From Anaerolineae bacterium (GTDB lineage: Bacteria; Chloroflexota; Anaerolineae; Promineifilales; Promineifilaceae), in the NCBI GenBank assembly GCA_023382655.1, contig JAHDWK010000010.1, forward strand, positions 1 to 64,000: a DNA stretch of 64,000 nt, given 5' to 3'. Position numbers and translations under genes: made by a program. The notes below the pieces were generated by a model. It had not been told where the DNA came from and did not search any database. It saw nothing but the letters and a program-made list of their open reading frames with translations. This document shows, piece after piece, positions 17,390-27,200 of this stretch. Numbering within the stretch: position 1 is the first letter of the stretch; the number at the start of each line of letters is the position of its first letter.

Positions 17390-19690
17390 ATGGCCGACGA
17401 AATAAAAGAATCCACAGTCCAAACAGCAGAGGGCGCAAATGGCAAAGGGACGGCCGTGCGCAAAAAAAGCACACCAATTACCCCCGCCATCACCCCACCC
17501 ACCGGTCAGGCAGCTGCCACCACCCCCACAGAGCCAGCGTCATTAGAGCAAATTGACGATATGACATTGCAGAAACTCTTTGAAGATACCCGCGACCTGG
17601 CTGACAAAGGGCCGGCAACCCGTCCCCATGCTTTTGTGGTGATGCCCTTCGGTAAAAAGAAAGGGCTTGAAGGCCAGACACTTGATTTTAATGCCATCTA
17701 CACCGACCTCATCAAACCGGCTTTGGAAGACGCCGGTTTTGAAGCATTTCGAGCCGATGAAGAAACCGTCAGCGGCGACATTCTTACCGATATGTTTCAA
17801 GAGCTGCTGCTGGCCGACCTGGTCATTGCCGATATGAGCATTGACAACGCCAACGTCTTTTACGAATTGGGGGTACGCCATGCGTTTCGCAAACGGGGCG
17901 TCGTTCATATCCAGTCAGGGCGTGCCTATATGCCTTTCGACATTTTCAATGTGCGTACTATCCCCTACCATACCAGCCCGGATGGTGTGCCCGATCCCGA
18001 ATTTTTGGAGAAGGATCGGCAGGCCATCGCCCGCGTTTGCCGCGATACCTATGCCTCGGACGCCGATGCCGTTCACAGCCCCATCTTTAATTTGCTCACC
18101 GGCCTGGTGGAAGCCGACCGGAGGACCTTGCGTACCCCGCTGGCAACCGGTTTCTGGCGTGAATATAACGAATGGAGAGAGCGTGTCACTATTGCCCAAC
18201 GGCAAAAGCACATTGGTGATATTCTGGTACTCACAGAAGAAATCAGTAATCCACTCATCAAAGAAGAGGCAGTGGATGAAGCGGGGCGCGCTTTGCGCAG
18301 TATGGGTCGGGATGAGTTAGCGTTGCAACAGTATCGTCAGGGATTAGAAATTAATAGCAAGAACGCGGATTTTCGGCGGCAAGAAGCATACTTCTTAAAC
18401 CGGTTGGGGCGGGTAGATGAAGCAATTGTGAAGCTGGAAACGCTGCTGGCAGACAGGCCCAATGATACAGAAGCGATTGCCTATCTGGGGCGCATTTATA
18501 AAGATATGTGGATGGAGTCATGGATCAATACAGCCGATGACCAGAAACGCCTACAGGAGGCGTTTGAAAGTTATCACTGGCTGTTGATGTCTTACCAGAC
18601 GTATTTGAGAGGATATTACCGGGATTTGAATCAGTATTATCCAGCGGTAAATGCTTACACGCTGGCGATGATTTTGGTGAAACTGGCCGATGAGTTTGAT
18701 GATAAAGAAGACCTGGACCCGGAGATCACGGCCGTGCGCGAAACCCTGCCCAAACTGGAAGGCGCTCTTACCTTTTCTCTGGAGGCCAACTTGCAGCAAG
18801 AAACCAGTGATTACTGGTCCCTGGTCTCATTGGCAAATTTACAGGTGATGACGGCTACCCGGCCAAGCCAGGTCACCCGCGCCTACCGAAAAGCACTCAC
18901 GGCCACCCGTAAAAATGCCTTCTTTTTAGAATCAGAACTGCAGCAACTCAAAATCCTCAAATCACTGGACATGCGGGAAATTTTTGTGGACGCCGGCTTA
19001 AAGATATTACAGGCTGAATTACAGCGTATACGCAAAGATGATCTATCCGATGATCAGAGCAAAACATCGGCCACCACAGCGGCCAACTCTTTCCTGTTTG
19101 CCGGGCATATGCTCGACCGGCCTGACCGTGCCACCAAACGATTCCCGGTCATCCTGGAAGATGCGGTGCGGAAAAGCATTGACGAAGTGCTGGACAAGCT
19201 GAAAGCCGATACAAATGATCGCGTCTACGTTTGTGGCGCAGCTTGTGGTGGTGACATCATTTTTATTGAGCGTTGCCTGGAAAGGGGCTTGCAAGTGAAC
19301 ATTTATCTGCCCTATGCTGAACCACTATACATCAAGCAGTTTATCAGTTATGGCGGTGACCGATGGGTGGAGCGTTATTATACTTTGCGTAATCATCCGC
19401 GCGTCAGTATTCGTTTTCAGACCGAACGTTTAGGCAAAGTGAAGAAGGGGGACAATCTGTACGAACGCAACAACCGGTGGGCGCTTTATTCATCGCTTGT
19501 TTTCGGCATTGACCGGGTGCGCATGGTTGCCTTATGGGATGGCAACACCAGCACACAGCAAGACATGGATGGGTTACTGGTCAACCATATGGTCAGCCAG
19601 ATGCGGCGGATGGGGGGCATCATCGAACATCTTAACATCACCAAATTTGATGTACTCATAACCTCAGGCGCTAATGACATGAACGGATAA
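17390..19690 (+). CDS. TIR/NDT-like - TRAFs-binding TPR - SLOG-like three-part protein
   Basis: 766 residues, soluble. After a disordered N-terminus (1-75), residues about 79-200 form a TIR/nucleoside-deoxyribosyltransferase-like fold: HAFVVMPFG, FRADEETVSGDILTDM, ADLVIADMS and NVFYELGVRHA with a candidate catalytic Glu159. Residues about 260-530 are TPR-like and match the TRAFs-binding (DUF4071) pattern (TYLRGYYRDLNQYYPAVNAY). Residues about 560-766 are Rossmann-like and SLOG-related (FLFAGHMLDRPDRATKRFP, VCGAACGGDIIF, WVERYYTLRN, RMVALWDG). The same order of parts recalls the regulatory half of animal ASK/MAP3K proteins. With the SLATT gene upstream it suggests a nucleotide sensor or producer controlling a membrane effector. 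The ribosome site GGAG is seven bases upstream; a strong terminator follows. Confidence 0.75.
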   Translation: MADEIKESTVQTAEGANGKGTAVRKKSTPITPAITPPTGQAAATTPTEPASLEQIDDMTLQKLFEDTRDLADKGPATRPHAFVVMPFGKKKGLEGQTLDFNAIYTDLIKPALEDAGFEAFRADEETVSGDILTDMFQELLLADLVIADMSIDNANVFYELGVRHAFRKRGVVHIQSGRAYMPFDIFNVRTIPYHTSPDGVPDPEFLEKDRQAIARVCRDTYASDADAVHSPIFNLLTGLVEADRRTLRTPLATGFWREYNEWRERVTIAQRQKHIGDILVLTEEISNPLIKEEAVDEAGRALRSMGRDELALQQYRQGLEINSKNADFRRQEAYFLNRLGRVDEAIVKLETLLADRPNDTEAIAYLGRIYKDMWMESWINTADDQKRLQEAFESYHWLLMSYQTYLRGYYRDLNQYYPAVNAYTLAMILVKLADEFDDKEDLDPEITAVRETLPKLEGALTFSLEANLQQETSDYWSLVSLANLQVMTATRPSQVTRAYRKALTATRKNAFFLESELQQLKILKSLDMREIFVDAGLKILQAELQRIRKDDLSDDQSKTSATTAANSFLFAGHMLDRPDRATKRFPVILEDAVRKSIDEVLDKLKADTNDRVYVCGAACGGDIIFIERCLERGLQVNIYLPYAEPLYIKQFISYGGDRWVERYYTLRNHPRVSIRFQTERLGKVKKGDNLYERNNRWALYSSLVFGIDRVRMVALWDGNTSTQQDMDGLLVNHMVSQMRRMGGIIEHLNITKFDVLITSGANDMNG

Positions 19691-19691
19691 C

Positions 19692-19722
19692 AAAAAGGCC
19701 CGATGCTTATCGGGCCTTTTTT
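19692..19722 (+). terminator. Rho-independent terminator of the SLATT/SLOG operon
   Basis: AAAAAGGCCCGAT-GCTT-ATCGGGCCTTTTTT: a GC-rich stem with a four-base loop and flanking A and T tracts, right after the stop codon. It can also serve the converging minus-strand gene at 19738. Confidence 0.9.
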
Positions 19723-19737
19723 GTGGGGGTGTCTGGT

Positions 19738-20220
19738 TTATTCGGCAAAATCAGTCGGTATTAGACTGGCATCTGCCTTGTCTTTGGGATAAGGCCAAAT
19801 TTCGCCTTTGATACCCCGCGCCAGGTAAAAATCGCCAGCGCGAACGGTGACATCACCCTCCATCGTATGCACGACTACTTGTTTATAGGGGTCGCCGGTC
19901 ACATCTACCAGGGGGACCAGATAAGTCAACGGCCGTTTCACATAACTCCCCGGCGCCACTTCCAGATAACTCGCTTCAAAAATCTCTCGATCCACCGGCC
20001 AGCGATCTTTGGGTACATCCATCTCGCTCACAATATAGTCCCCAGGTTTGCACAGCAGCGTTTCTCCCCACGGAGTCTGGATATTGGTCGTTTGCGGCTC
20101 GTCCGGCCCCGGCAAAAACTGCACCGCCCGCCGCTCGATCGAGTTTCGATACGGTTTGAAGGAGAGACGTTGCAGAATATCATCTCCCGCTCTAATTTCC
20201 ATCATTGTCGTCATGAACAT
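19738..20220 (-). CDS. Conserved hypothetical protein with PGDYI-type motif
   Basis: 160 residues, soluble, rich in beta-strand-like segments: QTPWGETLLCKPGDYIVSEM, TYLVPLVDVTGDPYKQ and VTVRAGDFYLARG. The two Gly-Asp-Tyr/Phe turns (KPGDYIV, RAGDFYL) look like an internal duplication of a small barrel. I do not recognise a named family or activity. The start is the ATG at 20220, with GAGG six bases upstream; a longer in-frame start at 20232 lies upstream of that ribosome site. Confidence 0.65.
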   Translation of the reverse strand: MFMTTMMEIRAGDDILQRLSFKPYRNSIERRAVQFLPGPDEPQTTNIQTPWGETLLCKPGDYIVSEMDVPKDRWPVDREIFEASYLEVAPGSYVKRPLTYLVPLVDVTGDPYKQVVVHTMEGDVTVRAGDFYLARGIKGEIWPYPKDKADASLIPTDFAE

Positions 20221-20565
20221 AAATAACCTCATTGTATGACTAAGAATAAGTCAGAGGGGGATAATAAGGAAGCGAGGCTTTTTTGTCAATAAGAATTCCG
20301 TGAAGGGCTAGACCATTTGTACTGCTTACGGCCGTGCTACAAAATTCGCCCCCTACTCTAATTTACTGCCCTTCAACCCCATTTAAACGGCCTGGAAACA
20401 AAAAGAGGAACCCCACCGCATAGGCCAGCAGAGTTCCTCATCAAATCATTCAGTAAACCTAAATTCCAAGGCTACCGAAATCATTCTTAAAGCCCATCAT
20501 TTAATTATAAGGGTTACGCACCCCCAGAAAGTACAAAAGTCTGGCAACTGCGTAACTCCTCTTAA
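20221..20565. other. Intergenic region with one probable terminator, no gene seen
   Basis: This 345-base gap separates two minus-strand genes. It holds the terminator-like hairpin at 20396-20439 and one ACGGCCGT octamer near 20328. Otherwise no coding sequence or RNA gene was recognised. Confidence 0.5.
20396..20439 (-). terminator. Terminator after the general-stress-protein gene
   Basis: On the minus strand GAGGAAC pairs with GTTCCTC across a 21-base loop and is followed by TTTTTGTTT. It lies about 125 bases past the stop codon at 20566. Confidence 0.5.
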
Positions 20566-21180
20566 TTAATAAGGCAGTCTCTCGCGAGGCAGTCTCTCGC
20601 GCTCAATCTGCTCAACGGTATAAGGATCAGCATCAGGATCATACGCTGTCCAGCCCTGGTCATGCCATGTTTCTACACGCCCTTCCATATCCACAGGGCC
20701 GTAACGATCCAACACCTCAGTCACCCAGCCAGCCCGGTTTTCTTCGACATGAACCGTCACCAGCGTACCACCCCGACGTACACCTTCGGCATAGTAACCA
20801 GCATGATCCTCATCAATACCCAGATCAATCAAAGCCCCCACAATACCACCCGTAGCCGCGCCTACACCGGCGCCCATCAGAGCAGCCGCAATAGGCCCAG
20901 CCGCCACAATAGGCCCAACGCCAGGAATAGCCACAGCCGCCAAACCAATTAGCAAGCCACCCAGGCCACCTAACAAGGCCCCAGAAGCAGCACCCCCAAT
21001 GGTATCATCCATAGGTATATCATCAGGGATCGTTTGACCCTGATACCGGACATATTCACCAGCAGCATCACTGGCTACCATACTAATATCGCTCCGCATA
21101 ATCCCGCCTTCGGTTAAAGCCCGAACAGCATTGACAGCATCGGTTTGAGTATCATATAAAGCACTTACGGTTGTTTTCAT
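20566..21180 (-). CDS. General stress protein (YflT/17M-like) with Gly-rich membrane-like core
   Basis: 204 residues. The N-terminal part (VSALYDTQTDAVNAVRALTEGGI) and the late part (GTLVTVHVEEN, VTEVLDRYGPVDME) match the general stress protein 17M / YflT pattern. Between them is a hydrophobic glycine-zipper core (ASGALLGGLGGLLIGLAAVA, then GAGVGAATGGIVGALIDLGI) that could insert in or bind membranes. The C-terminus ends in a duplicated RERLP motif from a 15-bp tandem repeat. AAGGAGA lies upstream of the ATG. The gene has no ACGGCCGT. Confidence 0.75.
   Translation of the reverse strand: MKTTVSALYDTQTDAVNAVRALTEGGIMRSDISMVASDAAGEYVRYQGQTIPDDIPMDDTIGGAASGALLGGLGGLLIGLAAVAIPGVGPIVAAGPIAAALMGAGVGAATGGIVGALIDLGIDEDHAGYYAEGVRRGGTLVTVHVEENRAGWVTEVLDRYGPVDMEGRVETWHDQGWTAYDPDADPYTVEQIERERLPRERLPY
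20573..20602. repeat. 15-bp tandem duplication at a coding 3' end
   Basis: GGCAGTCTCTCGCGA at 20573-20587 is followed directly by a copy at 20588-20602 with one change, giving RERLP twice at the end of the stress protein. Confidence 0.8.
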
Positions 21181-21643
21181 GGAATTTTCTCCTTACTAAT
21201 AGTGAATGTGTCGCTGAGGACAACATCCATAAGTTATAAAAAGCTTTCTAGCTCTATGGCCTATGGCTGTCCTGCCTGCTCTCATCAAAAAGCAGTCCCA
21301 TAGCACCACAACTTCACTATAGTTAAAAGGAGCATGGCTATCTATATATCTTGATATGAAGAGAGGTATAAATAGGGGATACACTTTGTCCGGTACGAAA
21401 TAGTTATGAGGGCCAATGACCGCCAATCGGCCGTTCCCCTTTCTCTCCCATCCCACACCATTGCACTGTCATACGGGGATTATATCGCAAAAAGAGGTGA
21501 GGGGCCGACGGCCATGCGGCCACATTCACTCCCTACACCAATGCACTGTCGCCCTCATCTGCTGCCGCCCGGCCCAGAAAACTGTGGCATGGTGGAGTAC
21601 GGCCGGCCATAGCGGCCCAAAGAGACCACACCACAGTAAGTAC
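21181..21643. other. 463-base intergenic region without recognised gene
   Basis: Composition is closer to AT-balanced than the neighbours. Short open frames exist on both strands, but none has a convincing ribosome site or protein-like composition. I see no tRNA, terminator with T-run, or repeat in it. Confidence 0.5.
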
Positions 21644-22636
21644 TTATGGCCCTGGCCATAGTTCGGTTGGTGTTTCCAGGCATATTGGCTCTGTTGAGTT
21701 TTTGAAAGTTTCATAGAAAGCATCTACACTCATTCCAGTTGCTTCCTCTAAAGGTAGGTCATATATGATTGGGCGACGGGGCCTGTGCAATCCTTCTACC
21801 GTTTCTGCAAATGTTAACTCCTCTTCTGGAGACCATGTTACTAAACGTAAACTTTCTTCTCCAGATAAGCAGCCACGAACTTTTCCATCTATTATTTCAC
21901 CGTCCCAATTATTGTATTCCAAAATAAAGTGATGTTGAGCATAGTATAAAGTCAAGGAGAATCCCAGAACATCATCCATCGGTGCATTTGCCGTAAGTAA
22001 CCAGATTTCAGTTGGTTGCCCATACTCATTTAAGATAGTTGAGAGTGTATTGTTTGATACTGGCAATATAGCAGCATCAACCATTGTTACAATCCCATCT
22101 TGAACGTCAAAAGCATAGCTAAAAGGGGTGCTAGACATTTCTGGAAGGAATAGAGACATCCATGCAATAAATGAATCCCCTACAGGAGCATCAGAAAATG
22201 TTCCCTCAGCAGCTCCATATGAGACACGATATGCAAATGTTGATAGAAATGCTTCGGCGTTTTGCCATTCCGTTTCCCCTGGCATAATTCCCCAAAAGCA
22301 GGGTAGCAAACAATCCTGATCACCTTGAGTCAATTCCAGCACTAATGATTTAGCTTCATCGGGGGATAGGGTTGGTAAAATGCCTGGGGTTTCTGTAGGC
22401 AGGGCAGTAGGTGTTTTAATAGAATCGCCCAATGGAGTCAGGAAAGAAATGGATGACAGCGTAGGTGCCGCTGTAGGCATAACAGTTGACGGTATTGGGT
22501 AAGGAGCTAATGGCATTCCTGGTGTGCTTGAATCAGGAGTAGCTGTCACAGTGTAAGCATCGCAACCAATCAGTAACATGACAATCATGCAATATGTAAT
22601 TAACCCTCTGTGAAAAAGACATTTCATCAGTGTCAT
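21644..22636 (-). CDS. Putative lipoprotein, unknown function, AT-richer than neighbours
   Basis: 330 residues. The N-terminus is a lipoprotein signal (GLITYCMIVMLLIGC, Cys at the lipobox), then a Thr/Ser/Pro-rich linker (STPGMPLAPYPIPSTVMPTA), then a domain with QGDQDCLLPCFWGIMPGE, a two-Cys motif seen in other short Chloroflexota lipoproteins as I recall. It is expected to be tethered outside the membrane. The gene is visibly lower in GC than its neighbours and contains no ACGGCCGT octamer, which suggests recent acquisition. Ribosome site GAGG is about eight bases from the ATG at 22636; a second ATG three codons later is possible. Confidence 0.65.
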   Translation of the reverse strand: MTLMKCLFHRGLITYCMIVMLLIGCDAYTVTATPDSSTPGMPLAPYPIPSTVMPTAAPTLSSISFLTPLGDSIKTPTALPTETPGILPTLSPDEAKSLVLELTQGDQDCLLPCFWGIMPGETEWQNAEAFLSTFAYRVSYGAAEGTFSDAPVGDSFIAWMSLFLPEMSSTPFSYAFDVQDGIVTMVDAAILPVSNNTLSTILNEYGQPTEIWLLTANAPMDDVLGFSLTLYYAQHHFILEYNNWDGEIIDGKVRGCLSGEESLRLVTWSPEEELTFAETVEGLHRPRRPIIYDLPLEEATGMSVDAFYETFKNSTEPICLETPTELWPGP

Positions 22637-22714
22637 TCTCTGTACCTCATGTCAATCCCCCCCTACTCCGGCGCGGTCTTCTGCTGGCGGCTGCGGCCGC
22701 CTCTCAGGCAGTGG

Positions 22715-24136
22715 TTAATCTAACCGCAGCAAGTACCCTTCGCCGCGCGCGGAGAGCAGGAAACGGGGGCGTTTAGGGTCAGGCTCCACCTTGAAGCGCA
22801 GCCGGTTGATCGCCTTTTCCACCACCGAGCGCGTTTTGCCCTCGCCCCACACATGCGCCAACAATTCATCCACCTGGCACACCTGGTTTTTGTGCGCCAG
22901 CAGATATTCCAACAAACGCCCTTCCAGCGAGGTCAACGACACTTCGCGGTTGTCCAGATAAAGCAGCCGTTTGGCGGGCAAATAGGTAAACTCGCCGCTG
23001 GCAGTGGGGGACACGGCCGTGCGCCCTTCCCTCTCCGCACCCGGCCCCATTTCCCGCTGTACCCACCAGGCAAACACGTCGGCAAACAGGGTCACACGGC
23101 CGTCCCGCTCCTCCACCAACCCCAACTGCCTCTGCAACCGCTTCAATAAGATGGCATCAGGCTCATGGCCCCCCTGGCACACATCGGCCAATACCTGTTG
23201 CTCCTCGGCCGTGCGGCGCTGCCACAACTGGCGGCAAAGCCACTCCACCAGCCCATCCAGCCGCATATCCCCACCAACGGTGGGCAGCACGTTCTCGGCT
23301 TTTTCATACTGCCGCGCCTCAAACAAGTAACCCAGGGCAATTTTTAGCAGCGCCGGGTGTCGCCCGGCATCCCGTTGTAGGAAGGTGATCTCCTCTGGGG
23401 AAAGCGGTGATTGGTGTTCGGCAACGGCCGTTTCCTGGCACAGTTGTGCCGACTCCTCGGCCGTTAACAAAGCCAACGACCGGTCGTGGAACGTATTGGC
23501 AAAGGACGAGACCTGCATCTCGATCTCCTCACGGCGCAGCACCTTGTCCGTCAGCCTTACCAGGGAGTCACTGCTGGTAATAACAAACGCCAGCGATTCA
23601 GCGTAGCGCGTGGCTAGAGCACGCAGCCAATCCAGATCACGGCTGGTAAAACCGCGCAGCAGCAGATCAAAATCATCAATCAGAAAAAAAATTCGGCGGC
23701 AGGCTGATTCCGCCAGCAGCAGTTCAATACCTTCATCCAGGGCGTCAAAGAGGGCGCGGTCATCATCACCGTTGCCGGTCACGCCTGCACTGAGCGGCGC
23801 CGAAGTGGCCGTATCCAGGGCCACACCTAACCCTGCCGCCTGCTGCGCCTGGTCCAGCCGCGCCGCCATCTCCCACCAGAAGGTGTAGGGCCGGTGGTCA
23901 GGTAGTTCGGCCAACCGCAACACCACATACAGCCCCACCTGCTCTGGCGGCGCACCCAACTGCCGCGCCGCTACCTGCATCAGCAGCGAGCTTTTACCAC
24001 TGCGCGGCTCGCCAATGAGATTGCAGTTTTGCGGCGACGGCCGTGCCAACAAATCGGCCAGCCACGCCAACTCCACCTGCCGCCCCACAAAGCCTTCTGC
24101 CTGTAGTACCGGTTCCCGGCTCAAATATGCGCTCAT
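22715..24136 (-). CDS. STAND-type AAA ATPase with C-terminal winged-helix DNA-binding domain
   Basis: About 473 residues. An ORC/STAND-like ATPase (GFVGRQVELAWL, Walker A IGEPRSGKSSLL, Walker B RIFFLIDDFDLL, sensor-like AFVITSSDSL) occupies residues 15-250. A helical part follows. The last 100 residues form an OmpR-type winged helix (LTSLEGRLLEYLLAHKNQVC, DELLAHVWGE, VVEKAINRLRFKVEPDPKRP, ARGEGYLL). It probably couples nucleotide binding to transcription control. The preferred ATG at 24136 is seven bases from AAAGAGA. It lies just downstream of the RSH-STAND fusion gene and uses a similar ATPase module, so the two may act together. Confidence 0.8.
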   Translation of the reverse strand: MSAYLSREPVLQAEGFVGRQVELAWLADLLARPSPQNCNLIGEPRSGKSSLLMQVAARQLGAPPEQVGLYVVLRLAELPDHRPYTFWWEMAARLDQAQQAAGLGVALDTATSAPLSAGVTGNGDDDRALFDALDEGIELLLAESACRRIFFLIDDFDLLLRGFTSRDLDWLRALATRYAESLAFVITSSDSLVRLTDKVLRREEIEMQVSSFANTFHDRSLALLTAEESAQLCQETAVAEHQSPLSPEEITFLQRDAGRHPALLKIALGYLFEARQYEKAENVLPTVGGDMRLDGLVEWLCRQLWQRRTAEEQQVLADVCQGGHEPDAILLKRLQRQLGLVEERDGRVTLFADVFAWWVQREMGPGAEREGRTAVSPTASGEFTYLPAKRLLYLDNREVSLTSLEGRLLEYLLAHKNQVCQVDELLAHVWGEGKTRSVVEKAINRLRFKVEPDPKRPRFLLSARGEGYLLRLD

Positions 24137-24153
24137 AGTCATTTCTCTTTGTT

Positions 24154-24202
24154 CGTAGTAGGCGATTTATCGCCGTCAGACGGCGATAAATCGCCTACTA
24201 CG
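24154..24202. repeat. 49-bp near-perfect palindrome with GGCGATTTATCGCC cores
   Basis: Perfect 24-bp arms around one central A. Each arm contains the smaller palindrome GGCGATTTATCGCC. The outer CGTAGTAGG supplies the TAG stop codon (24198-24200) of the RSH-fusion gene. A second family member is at 49676-49722. Confidence 0.85.
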
Positions 24203-27200
24203 AAGCCCTTGTCCGCTCTTTCAAGACACGGTCCACCGTGTAATTTGCTTGCAACCAGCGCCGGAATAACGGCATTTTAATAGCATACCGTTCGCCAACC
24301 GTTATCACCGTATCCATCTGCGCCAGGTCTTGCAGCACATACCAGAGGCGTGGCGTATCCACCAACACCCCACTGAGGGTGCTTTCCATTTCGGCCAGGG
24401 GCATCGTCTCGTCAGCGCCCCCGGCCAAAGTCACCAGCGTCAGCTTGCTCAAAAACTGTTGCGGCCGTGTCAATCCGGCCGAACTGCCCCACAGATGATT
24501 AAAAAACTGCTCCCCCTGATCGGGCAGCCACTCAACCAGCAGCCGCTCCACATGCTCGTCGGCAATTACTTGCCGCTCTTCCCGGTCAGCCCGAGACATC
24601 AACTCCCCGCACAGCCATTGCAAGTAGTAGGGGTGGCGGGATGTTAAGGCCAGCAGGTTGTCTACGGCCGTGGGCGTATACGCCACCCGCTGTGACGGTT
24701 CCACAATAAGCTGCCGCGCCGCCGGTTCATCCAGGCAATCTACCTTCTGATAACGGGCCACCTCTAACATAAACGACGCATCTGGCTGGCTCAATAACGA
24801 GTCCAACACCCCACCGCCGCTAAAAATGATGCTCAATCCACCTCGGTGTTGGATCAGACTGCGAAAGGCCAGATTGATGTCCGCCAGACTGACCTCTTCT
24901 TCGGTCAGATGCGGCAGCAGTTGGAATTCATCAATAATCAGCACAATTTGTTTATCGCGCAGGTGCGGGTTGTTGTCCAAAAAGCTGCGGAAATAACCGA
25001 GCGGGTCCCGCCGCAGGCGGTTGATCCGGGGCGTGACCTCTGGATGCCCAATGGCCTGGGCCACTGCCCGCAAAATATCACGGATGAAGATAGTGGTAGA
25101 ACGGCCGCTCAACCGCTGCATGTCCAGAAAGACCAACACATAATCCTGGCTGGCCATCACCCGCTGCTGAAATTCCAGCAGCAGTGACGTTTTACCAATG
25201 CGGCGCGCCCCCCAGAGCAGCACGGCCTCGCCGGGGCGCACGTCGCGCAAATTGTTGATCAGCTCGCGTAATTCCCGGCGACGGCCGTAAAAACCCGCCC
25301 CACTCACCGGTCGCAACGTATAAGGATTGTCAAAATGGCGCGCCAACACCGAATCGTGCATGGGTTGGCCGGACAGGGTCGGCGCGCGCCGCTCCACCTG
25401 GCGCACCTGTTCAATGCTCTCCAATTGCGCTACCAGCCGATCCAGCCGCCAGCGCGGAATTTCACCCAACCCCAACACAATCCGCGCTGCGCCGTCGGCC
25501 AGGCGGTCAGCGTAAAAACTGGTCATGTTGATGTCGGCGTCAGCCACCACCTGGCTCACATCCCGCACCAGACCGGGGCGGTCCAGCGCCAGCAGTTGAA
25601 TCTCGGCTCTGGGCTGGCTGTCAATCAGCGGCCATTCCGCCTGGATCAGCGGCCCCAGGCGCCGCACCTTATAACAGTTGGCCCGGTGGATGGAGAGAAC
25701 GCCCCCTTTGGTGACATACCCGACAATGGAGTCTGGGGGAGCGGGGCGGCAGCAGCCCGCCAGCCGTTGTGACATGTCGGCTTCGGCCAGCGAAACAATG
25801 GTGGCGTGCAGCGGCGCCGGGTCATGGCCACTTTCGGCCGTTTCCTGCATCAGCCGCACCACGCGGCCCAGGTCAACCTGGTTCAGACCGGCCGCCAGAA
25901 ACAGGGCGTCACGGGATTCGAAACCCAACTGTTGGGCTACGGCCGTGAGCCGATTCATCACCAGTGGCGCGGAAAGGGTTAAACCAGCCGGGCGCAGGGC
26001 CTCATCCACCTGTTGCCAGCCGCTTTCGGCAGCGTGTTGGGGTTTTTGCGCTTTCAGCCAGCGGCGAATGGCACTACGGGCGCGCGCTGTTTTGACAAAA
26101 GCCAGCCATTCCGGGGCCGGGCCAACGTTGGCCGCCCCCGTCAGGATGCGCACCACGTCCCCGTTTGCCAATGGCTGATCCAGCGTGGCTTGTTTGCCAT
26201 TGATGAGGGCAGCAGTACATTGATGCCCCAACCCCATGTGGATGGCGTAGGCAAAATCCACCGGCGTGGCCTCCACCGGCAGTGAAATAAAGTCGCCAAT
26301 AGGGGTCAGGACGCCAATTTTACCGGCGGGTGGTTCCTGCCAGGCAGGAAAGGCCGACTGCAATTCGATAGAGACGCCACGCCAAACGGCCGTAATACCA
26401 AAATCGGCAGCCACATCCATGTGCCGGTCACGGATGACCACGGGCAGCCATTCACCCTCGTCCAGATGCACACGGGTATGCAGCCCTCGGTAACCATTGG
26501 GCCGCGGGGCAGCAATATAGTCCCAAATCTGCCCTGGTTGCGGCGGCCACAGCGCGTGAACCACGCCCAACGCCCGGTAGCAGGCGGCTATATCCGGGCA
26601 AATGACAATGATGGGGTCGGCCAGATGCAACGGGATTTCCTTTTGGGTGGTCGCTTCCAGGCGGTGCATATCAAACAAGCTGCGGTGACGGCTGAATAAC
26701 TGCACCGGGAGTGATTGCGCGGCAAAAGCCGCCTGTATCTGGACGATGATGGGTTGGGCCGCTGCCTGGCGCGCGGCCTCCGGGTAGCGGCGCTGTAAGG
26801 TGGCAAACATGGCCGGCTGCAAAATGGCAAAGGCGTGGTCTTCCAATTCGCGCTTGGCAATGCGCATCCCCAGCCGCTCAGCAAAGGGAGCAAAGATGGA
26901 CATGACGCCATTGGCGAAACTGCTTTGCCGCGCCACCGGCAAAACGGCTAGTGATTCAAAATTGTGCAGTTTGTCGGCGATTTTAATGACGATGGCCAGG
27001 GGAGAACGCTGGAGCATGAGCGCCACCCAGGGCAGTTGGTCGGCCACCTGGGCCATGCGTTCCTGGGCGGAATCAGGGTAATCGGCGGTGTAGGGCGCAC
27101 CCAGGCGGCCCAAACGGGAGATGTTTTCGACGAGTTGCGCAACTTCCGGGCCAAGTACGGCCGTAACCTCCGTCAGGGTGACGCCGGCGGCATACTTTTC

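Noticed and set aside
21196..21456. Minus-strand 86-codon open frame in the 463-base gap
   Set aside because: It lacks a ribosome site and has a low-complexity, non-protein-like composition.
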